The notes under the pieces were generated by a model that saw only the letters and a list, made by a program, of their open reading frames with translations, was not told the origin of the DNA and searched no databases. Positions 30,453-36,984 of a DNA stretch of 36,984 nt are shown here, one piece after another. How positions within the stretch are numbered: the first letter of the stretch is position 1; every line of letters begins with the position of its first letter. Made by a program: the position numbers and the translations under genes. This stretch comes from Dimargaris cristalligena (Eukaryota; Kickxellomycota; Dimargaritomycetes; Dimargaritales; Dimargaritaceae), in NCBI GenBank assembly GCA_027576995.1, contig JANBQC010000069.1, positions 32,696 through 69,679 on the forward strand, given 5' to 3'.

Positions 30453-30687
30453 TCAACACTAATATCCATTAAACATATTCCTGGCATCCGTCAAATAATA
30501 AGTGAGGTCTAGAGAAGATTGACTGTACATAATATAGGTTCGCCATTCAATACAGACTCGTACTGTAATTGCGAAAACCAAAAGCATGAATAACCAAACA
30601 CCTTCTCCCACTATAAAAAACATCAATAACAATGGTGAACAACGACTATATCGAGGGCCTTGAGAGATTCCAAGTGATTGCATAAAA

Positions 30688-30693
30688 TTTATT
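30688..30693 (-). terminator. Possible polyadenylation signal of SUB2
   Basis: AATAAA on the minus strand about 105 nt downstream of the SUB2 stop codon. Confidence 0.35.
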
Positions 30694-30797
30694 GAGAATA
30701 TAACTGACGTACACTCCCAGTGCGATTTAACAGATAAGTGACTATTCCTTTTATAATGGTGGGGGAAAGCCTCAGGCAACAGGTGAAAAAAAATATA

Positions 30798-32409
30798 TTA
30801 GGCATTCATGTAGGTCGACACATCAATGTTCTCGGGAAGCTCGGTAATGGACACTTCGAAGCGGTCCTGGATGGCCTTCAGGTTAGTGCGATCAGCATCC
30901 GTTGACACAAAAGTAATAGCCAGACCCTTGGTACCGAAACGTCCAGCACGTCCCACACGATGAAGGTAGGAGTCGGGGCTGTCGGTAATATCGTAGTTAA
31001 TGACAATATTGACTCGCTCGACATCAATACCACGTCCAAAAACGTCGGTGGCCACCATAATACGATGGGTGAAGTCCTTGAACTCGGTGTACCGCTCAAT
31101 ACGCTCCTCCTGGGTCATACCGCTGTGGATGGTGGTGACGGGGAAGTTGCACGAGTGCAGGATGTCGTGGAGCATCTGGGCGCGCTTGACGGAGCTAACG
31201 AACACGCACACCTGATTGAACTCTAGGTTGTCAAGCAGATCACTCAAACGCCGGTTCTTCTTGTCGGCGGGCAGGTCAACGTAGTATTGCTGCAGACCGT
31301 GAAGGGTCAGCTTGGTCTCGTCATCAACGAAGATTTCGAGGGGGTTGTTCATGAACTTCTTGGCCACGGCACGGGTCTCCTGGCTCAGGGTAGCGGTGAA
31401 CATCATCACCTGCTTCGAGCGGGGAGTGGCTTTGAAGATTTCCTGAACGGTGCGGCGCATATCTGTTCATGATTCCGAAACACAAGTAGAATATCCAAAA
31501 AAAAAATGAGTTAGAATACATGACGGGTAATTGGAGGGCGGGCTGACTAAGGGCCAGTGGTGCCAATGATCAGATGTTTTTGTATAGATTGACCTCAGGA
31601 CACGACAGGGTTTCAATCCATCGTGCCATCTCGGAGAGCTGGGTTTAGAAAATAGCAATGTTTATCATCATTTAAGGCCTGCCGAAGCGGAGATTTGGAG
31701 AGCACGCTACAGGAAAGCGACTCCATAGCTCGACCGAATAAGCTGAGCACTTACCAATTTCGTCCAAAAGACGATCGCACTCGTCAAGGACAAAGTGCTT
31801 GACGTGGTCGCAGTTGAGGGACTTGTCGCGGATCAGACCAGCGACACGACCGGGGGTACCGACCAGAATGTGGGGGCAGGTGGCGGGGTTCTTGAGCAGC
31901 TCCTGGTCAGTCTTGACGGGGGTACCGCCGTAGACGACCGAAGTGCGCACGGCCGGCAAGTACTTGCCGAAGCGGGTGTACTCGTTCTTGATCTGGTAGG
32001 CCAGTTCGCGGGTGTGGCACAGAACAATCACGGACACTTCACCGTCCACGGGCTCGATTTGGTTGAGCGTGGCCAAGACAAACACAGCAGTTTTGCCCAT
32101 ACCCGACTTGGCCTGGGACAGCACGTCGACACCCATCACGGCACGGGGGATACACTGCTGCTGAACTTCACTGGGATGTTCGAAACCGCAGTCCACGATG
32201 GCACGGGCGAGCTCGGGCTTGAGTAGGAACTCACGGAAACCGGTCGAGTGCATACTGGCGTAACTGCCCTTCTTGTCGGACGCGTCCGCACCAGCGGCCT
32301 CACCACCCTTGGCGCCGTCATCTTGACCGGCGTCAGTGGTGGTGGTTTCGGTGGGGAGGGCTTCTTCCTCCTCGTCGTAGTCGATGAGATCCTCGTTGTG
32401 ATCGGCCAT
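30798..32409 (-). CDS. SUB2: mRNA export/splicing DECD-box helicase Sub2 (UAP56/DDX39B), two exons
   Basis: RNA-dependent ATPase of the TREX complex and of pre-spliceosome assembly in the nucleus. Exon 1 32409-31755, intron 31754-31463 (292 nt, donor ATTG|GTAAGT, acceptor GAACAG, phase 1), exon 2 31462-30798; 439 aa, normal for the family. The join gives [15 protein letters not shown], the conserved sequence after the DECD box. Motifs: AKSGMGKT (100-107), TRELAYQ, GTPGR, DECD (209-212), TAT (241-243, in place of SAT), TDVFGRGID and HRVGRAGR (386-393). The DECD rather than DEAD box, and the [13 protein letters not shown] and FNQVCVFV segments, separate it from eIF4A. The N-terminus is acidic, as in UAP56. 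The upstream region has a perfect CCACACGTGTGG palindrome and a TAG microsatellite. Confidence 0.97.
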
Positions 32410-32609
32410 GATGAAGATTGAAGTGGATGAGAAAGGGGAGATGTTCCGGTAGAAGGGAAAGTGTGGATCAACGTGTAATGTCGAGGGTCAACGATACCCA
32501 CAAAAGAATAAGAGCAAAAAAGATACAACAACACAAAGACCGGAGAGTCAAAAGATGAGAGAATGAAACCAAACGCGTCGGAGCAAAGAAAGCCAGGAAA
32601 CAGGAGTGG

Positions 32610-32621
32610 CCACACGTGTGG
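32610..32621. promoter_or_regulatory. 12-bp E-box palindrome upstream of SUB2
   Basis: Perfect palindrome CCACACGTGTGG with a CACGTG core, about 200 bp upstream of the SUB2 start codon. It resembles a bHLH-factor site. Position and symmetry make it a reasonable regulatory candidate, but no binding data exist here. Confidence 0.4.
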
Positions 32622-32714
32622 TAAGTGTATATGGGAGAGAGGGGGAGGGGGAATAGTGTACAGGCAGGAAGAAAGGGTGTCTCTCTTTCGCAGCAGGGTC
32701 AAGGAAGACTGAGA

Positions 32715-32733
32715 GTAATAATAGTAGTAGTAA
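32715..32733. repeat. (TAA)n(TAG)n microsatellite
   Basis: Short compound trinucleotide run about 310 bp upstream of SUB2, the same motif class as the runs at 813, 3141, 6875 and 8138. Confidence 0.75.
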
Positions 32734-33402
32734 GGTGGGACTTCTGGAAGGGGGAGAATCGATCCAATTATATGCAAGTCGATGGGAGAAAATGTCCCAA
32801 GGCGGCCGGAATAAATAACGTATTTTACACAGCAATGAATTAAGCCAAAAACGGGAACGTCGAAACAAAGGGCTGACAGAATGCCGAAATATAATAGGTA
32901 TTGTACAAGGGAGGGAAGTGGAGGGTGTTGGGGCATACTAACGAGTCTCTCAGCCCTCACGGAAACCCTCGTTTATAAAGAAACAGAGGGGGAGGCGGCT
33001 GATAGTTCCAACCACAAAGGCGTTCCTCACGAAAGTGACCCATTTTCCTAGGCAAATCCCCGTGGTTTTTTCCAGCTATGATCAAGTTTTTTTTTTTCAT
33101 GAGTAGTAACGGTATGGCCTGCCCCAGAGGCGGACTATCTTACAGTATTGGTCGGCTGTAGCACAAATGGGTTTTTTTAAAAGCATGCTAAAAATTAGAG
33201 ATAAAATAATTTTGGTCTTATAAAAGGGATACGAATAGACCAAAAGCACAGTACCAGCCAATGAAAATGGTATAATCAGCCCAGTGTTGAAATTTTTTCG
33301 TGCGGTCCTTGGGCATTCCTTAGACCAGACACTGCGTTTGGGGAGAGTGGAAGCTATTGCCTGATCCAATTGGTTAACAAGAGCCACTATGTGCCTTGCC
33401 CA

Positions 33403-33741
33403 ATGAGATATTCCAGCCCCCCTATGGTTGACTGTAGGCAACCCGTACATTCATTAGTAGAGTGTGTGGTATGGCAAATTTTTATTGCATGGTACCTCTG
33501 TGGGTCACCTGATCGGATCAAAGGCACCATTCGTCTCAATGAAAATGAATCCCAGGAGTTTGATGGAATGGGCCTGTTGACCAGCCGCCCCCCTTTACGA
33601 ATGGAATATGGGCAGGGTTATATATCCAGCGGTATAACAACGACGCATCCGCTCAATGATGTTGATTTTGTAGGATACGGTTATTACACTCGCCCGGTCT
33701 ACCGTGAACAGTTAATCCGAAATCCCGTATTATTGTATTGA
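33403..33741 (+). CDS. Orphan ORF, 112 codons, doubtful
   Basis: Open from the ATG at 33403 to TGA (the frame extends 11 codons further upstream to a TTG). Not recognised. The product is not low-complexity: KGTIRLNENESQEFDGMGLL, RMEYGQGYISSGITTT and HPLNDVDFVGYGYYTRPVYR. The start MRYSSPPMVDC and a weakly hydrophobic stretch CVVWQIFIAWYLC follow each other, but there is no clear signal peptide. Could be a small lineage-specific gene, an exon, or a relic, or simply chance openness in AT-richer DNA. No partner exons found. Confidence 0.25.
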   Translation: MRYSSPPMVDCRQPVHSLVECVVWQIFIAWYLCGSPDRIKGTIRLNENESQEFDGMGLLTSRPPLRMEYGQGYISSGITTTHPLNDVDFVGYGYYTRPVYREQLIRNPVLLY

Positions 33742-35386
33742 GGAGTTTCATGTACATATTGCCACTAATTAGTGGGGAAAGGACACGCCCAAGTAGTTGG
33801 ATAGATTGTGATTAATCTCAACTGCAGCATGATAATATTGATTTGGAGGTTGTCAGCCACATATGTTCAACTGACCAACCCCAGGATAATAACAGGCCAC
33901 TGTTGCATTAGTAGTTCACCACGTATATACCAATATTTAAATCCGCTGGGTATAGAGTGCTGCCAGACCCGGAGATATTGCCAATCCGGACTAATTAGTA
34001 GGCAAAGGGTGATATGCTTATATTGTAGTAGAACTTAATGCCACACTAAAGTACAGCAGATATAGCCTTACATCAGCACCAGCTGGAGCAGCTACAACCC
34101 TGTTGGAAACTAACATCTTGGGAGGTAACCTTGTACTCAGTGGGGACGGTTCTTGTCTGGACTTCAGACAGGGGCAACTGGGGATCACTCATAGATCATA
34201 CTAGGACCCGGCAAACCAGGCACAATACATGGGTTTAGGACCAGTAGCAACGTAGATAAGATAGCACCGGGAATCAGGGATCCTGATAAGAAATTTAATC
34301 GTGCAAACACTGCTGGTCTTTAACGAGAGAGTGCCCATAGGGTGTTGATAGGAAACTTGGGAATATAGAAAACATGTATATAGCAACCTAGGAGTGCCCA
34401 AAGTCCATATGGGAGTAGTTCAATAAGGTTGTATAACAAAATATCCATTTGATGAGGCAAATACTGCTGGTTGAAATTAAACATCCCACCAATTTTCCCA
34501 CACACATAGCAGTTAAAACCTTATACCACTGAGCCGAACTTCACCCATATTGTCAATAGTTATGGTCAGATGTTTCTATGGTACCGGAATACTCAACCTT
34601 GTGGCAGAGGATAGGGAACATAAATGAAAAAAAATGAAGGTCGCTGATGATGGTGGCTATTGGGCACGGGGACTAGGTATGCGCCCTAACTTTCCACAAT
34701 TGGGATGAAATCATACTATGATAATATATAATCTTGGAAGTCATGTCCAGACCTATTTCCGGTGGTGGTCTCCACCTTTTCCCGAAAGTTGACAATATAC
34801 TGGGTGCTTTATATTCTCAAGGTTTAAGTAGGGCCAGCTTCAGCACTATAATCATAGATTACATAATGTAATTTGGCCTATTGCCTGAACCAAGTGGTCT
34901 CCAGCTCCCGATAATACCTAAACCCACAGATGGTTGAATTTTAAAGCGGCATAATAGTAGAAAACCACAAGAGCACGCATATCGAATTTATGAGTGATAG
35001 GTTAACCAATCGATGGATGTTTTGTTGATATAATGAATAGTAAACTATGGATATATTTAGCCCGCGGTTGGCCTTACATAGCCAATAAGCCAAGAATGGC
35101 TGAGCCGAATTGAGGCGAAAGTAACTGTAATCAAACTAACTGAAATAGGAATATAGAATACATTGGATTTTTCCAGAATACATGTATATGGGGGGAGAGG
35201 GTGACTCGGGAATTGGGGGGTTATCATATAATAATATGAGGTACCATTCATGGTAGTGAAAGGCAGGGGAGGGAGAACCTTTCCAGTAGTAACGACCAAT
35301 CCAATTCCGCTAAAAATGCCAAGCACATACAAAGGACTTTAATATCGACCTGTGAATGGAAAGGACAGCTGGTTCACTTAAATATT
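33742..35386. other. AT-richer intergenic region with a MITE-like copy
   Basis: 1.65 kb with no supported gene. Frames on both strands are short and without family resemblance. It contains the second inverted-repeat element (34404-34553) and a small hairpin TGTCTG-GACTT-CAGACA near 34155. Together with the flanking orphan ORF and broken gene it has the look of fast-evolving accessory sequence. Confidence 0.4.
34404..34553. mobile_element. MITE-like inverted-repeat element, copy B
   Basis: A 150-bp segment with ends TCCATATGGGAGTAGTTC (34404-34421) and the inverted counterpart at 34536-34553 (14 of 18 matches). It shares its left end (17 of 18) and several internal blocks with copy A at 962-1099: tgtataacaaaa, atccatt, gccgaa and ttcacccatatt. 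It lies in a gene-poor stretch. Non-coding and non-autonomous. The source transposase is not in this window. Confidence 0.6.
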
Positions 35387-36770
35387 TTAAGGTGCCACCT
35401 GATCCGAAATGGTGTATTTACTCCGGTACTCGGGTACAAGCATATCCTTGGTCACCGCCATGCTGTATCCCTCCATAGACAAGTTAAACCGGCTCTTCTC
35501 AAACAAGATATCTCTGCACTGGCGTTCGGGAAAAGGCTTATCCAATGAATGTAAGGCGTTGTTTGCCTGACCTAAATTTTGATCAGTTGAGATGCGCTCA
35601 TTGATGTGGTCCAACTCCAGCTAATATTCTAGTAGAAGATTCTGGGCCTTGATCAATCCGTATTCACCCAGACACTGGATATATTCGAAACGCTGCTCCA
35701 GAATATATTCTTCAACCGTTTGGTTATTTATACTTTCCATGGCCTCATTCGATGATGGATCATATCCGTCCTTCCAACCCGCCTTTTGCTCAAGAAACTC
35801 GATAATATCGTAGATGTTCTCTGCGACAGCCCCGTCCTTCTCATTACCGGGTAGTTTTTCGAACATTTGAGTGGCTAGGACAAGTGCAAAACGGGCGTAC
35901 TCAGTATGCTTGACGTCCATACCCGCCAGGCCTGATTCAGAAGTCGCATCCAGCGTAATCCTAAAGAATTCCTTGACCTTGTTAAAGGGAGACTGGGTTC
36001 CAGGTTCGGGAAGGGCAGTGACTGCCTTCTGGAATAGATGCCAGGCAACGTGGGCAAGGGTCCCATGGAAAATGTCATATATACTATATTGAAATATGCC
36101 GACAAGGCGGGCCCTATAGCATTGGGGTTTCAGGACAAGGCGCTCAAATAAATTCCTGTCGCAAAGAGGATTAATCGAGTTCTTTTCGAATTGATCTAAG
36201 GACATCCCAGTCGTTCGGCTGTCGTCACTTCTAATATTATAGCCCAAGGGCCCTGTAGAGCCCCCATTAGAATTGTTGCTGTGGGCTGGGGACCCCGGGG
36301 GGGGCATCGTCAAGATAGCCATCATTGTCAATCAAGTCCGAGGGTGCTATGTGGAGGCCGCCGAGTTCCACTTTATCAACTAAGGAATATGAAGGGAGGA
36401 GATCATTTAAATTATCACCAGTGAACGAGGAATCCAGGGCTCTCAAAAACGCCAGGTCTATCGTTTCTTCCGAATCACTCTCAAATGGGATGGACAGGAG
36501 CCCAGTAAATTCGGGGATAGTTTGCATATGGGCCAGCTGGAGAATGGAAAATGCTGTATAAAGGTACTTATCATCCAGATGATCTGCCAGTGTAGAACCA
36601 TGACCCGGGGATCCAGAAGGGTTCGGCGTGACCTTGTCGGGTTGTAGGGCACCGGGCCGTGGGGAGGAGGAAGCCGGAAATAACCGTTCAAGTAGAGAGC
36701 GGGGACGGGATGGAGAGGGTGGAGGAGACACCTCCGGGCTCCCAGTGAATGGACGCTTCGAGCGGAACAT
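35387..36770 (-). pseudogene. Broken gene: frame shift at a C8 tract plus in-frame TAG, unrecognised
   Basis: Not a family I know. An ATG at 36770 opens MFRSKRPFTGSPEVSPPPSP, then YLYTAFSILQLAHMQTIPEF, and stops at 36267. A second frame (36331-35621), shifted by one base, continues naturally: SLDQFEKNSINPLCDRNLFE, RLVGIFQYSIYDIFHGTLAH, HTEYARFALVLATQMFEKLP and EEYILEQRFEYIQCLGEYG. The two overlap at a run of eight C (36304-36297), where removing one C joins them (DDAPPGSPAHS). The second frame ends LLLEY-TAG and then stays open, in the same frame, for about 77 more codons to TAA at 35387 (DILFEKSRFNLSMEGYS). Either a decaying gene, an assembly error at the C tract, or an intron (36418-36286, donor G|GTGATA, acceptor CCCCAG, phase 1) that would also repair the first break. 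The product is soluble and helical in its second half, Ser/Pro-rich at the start. Confidence 0.55.
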
Positions 36771-36984
36771 AGTGTTTTAATTAAATGAAATAGCTTGTCG
36801 CCCCTCCTAATCCATCCTAATCCAACCGATATGACCGCCGTCATATCAGGCCGTATAGCGCCATATTGTACCCCCCCAGCCCTAACCAGGCCGAACATCA
36901 GTGATAGCCCCTTAACCGGCCAGGCCTCCCGGAGTTCACACTAATCACTCGTAGGTGATCCTAGTGCCTTCCAATTCCCATGGA

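Larger units (their letters stand above)
30370..30797. other. Convergent 3' regions of the ASDURF-like gene and SUB2
   Basis: 428 bp, AT-rich. It holds an AATAAA on the plus strand (30447-30452) and one on the minus strand (30693-30688), each suitably placed for the gene upstream of it. A 106-codon minus-strand frame here begins with TTG and is not supported. Confidence 0.5.
32410..33402. promoter_or_regulatory. SUB2 promoter and leader region
   Basis: 993 bp upstream of SUB2. It holds the E-box palindrome, a TAG/TAA repeat, purine-rich plus-strand stretches (pyrimidine-rich on the SUB2 strand) near 32640-32760 and a T9 tract at about 33087. Long frames reading into SUB2 here are overlaps in the wrong frame. 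Beyond about 33090 the DNA becomes AT-richer. Confidence 0.45.

Noticed and set aside
30459..30779. 106-codon minus-strand frame with a membrane-like segment between the ASDURF-like gene and SUB2
   Set aside because: Begins with TTG, lies in the shared 3' region of two convergent genes and contains the likely SUB2 polyadenylation signal.
32136..32960. 274-codon minus-strand frame overlapping the SUB2 start
   Set aside because: Out-of-frame overlap of SUB2 exon 1 plus pyrimidine-rich leader; the SUB2 frame is unambiguous.
1..36984. CRISPR arrays, bacterial operons, prophage, defence or toxin systems
   Set aside because: No direct-repeat/spacer array, no ribosome-binding sites and no phage or bacterial families; intron structure shows a eukaryotic nuclear segment.

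Overview
The window is a piece of eukaryotic nuclear chromosome, almost certainly from a fungus. Supporting evidence is the set of fungal housekeeping genes (UTP7, TMA20, ATG18, a mitochondrial adenylate kinase, mitochondrial S10, HEM25, SUB2), each spliced or monocistronic with its own promoter region, together with standard GT..AG introns of about 139-432 nt and GC-rich coding DNA set in AT-richer gaps full of microsatellites. I lean towards an early-diverging (zygomycete-grade) lineage because of the intron content, an animal-like TMA20 N-terminus and a possible ASDURF-like prefoldin gene. That placement is inference, and I saw nothing bacterial or viral.

Layout. 1-3.4 kb: UTP7 (ribosome biogenesis, minus strand, one intron carrying a short inverted-repeat element) lies divergent from TMA20 (translation, plus strand, 11-nt first exon). 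4.1-6.4 kb: ATG18 (autophagy). 6.5-7.2 kb: a possible tiny spliced gene for a membrane protein that I do not recognise. 8.6-9.4 kb: mitochondrial adenylate kinase. 10.3-11.7 kb: mitochondrial ribosomal protein S10 in four exons. 12.5-14.7 kb: HEM25 (mitochondrial glycine carrier) in five exons, convergent with S10. 15.7-27.3 kb: one uninterrupted 11.6-kb minus-strand frame for a Ser/Pro-rich, mostly disordered protein of about 3,874 residues with no recognisable family. 29.6-30.4 kb: a four-exon gene for an 82-residue coiled-coil protein resembling the prefoldin-like ASDURF subunit. 30.8-32.4 kb: SUB2 (DECD-box mRNA export helicase), convergent with it. 33-37 kb: AT-richer DNA with a second copy of the inverted-repeat element, an orphan ORF, and a gene whose frame is broken by a C8-tract shift and an in-frame TAG.

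Function. The recognised genes are core functions: rRNA processing, translation, mRNA export, autophagy and mitochondria. The three mitochondrial genes (adenylate kinase, S10, HEM25) are neighbours, but nothing shows co-regulation. Most exon models were built by hand from reading frame, phase and splice sites. They are internally consistent but have not been tested against RNA data. The most novel items are the giant disordered protein, the ASDURF-like micro-gene, the two-copy inverted-repeat element and the hidden small membrane-protein gene at 6.5 kb.
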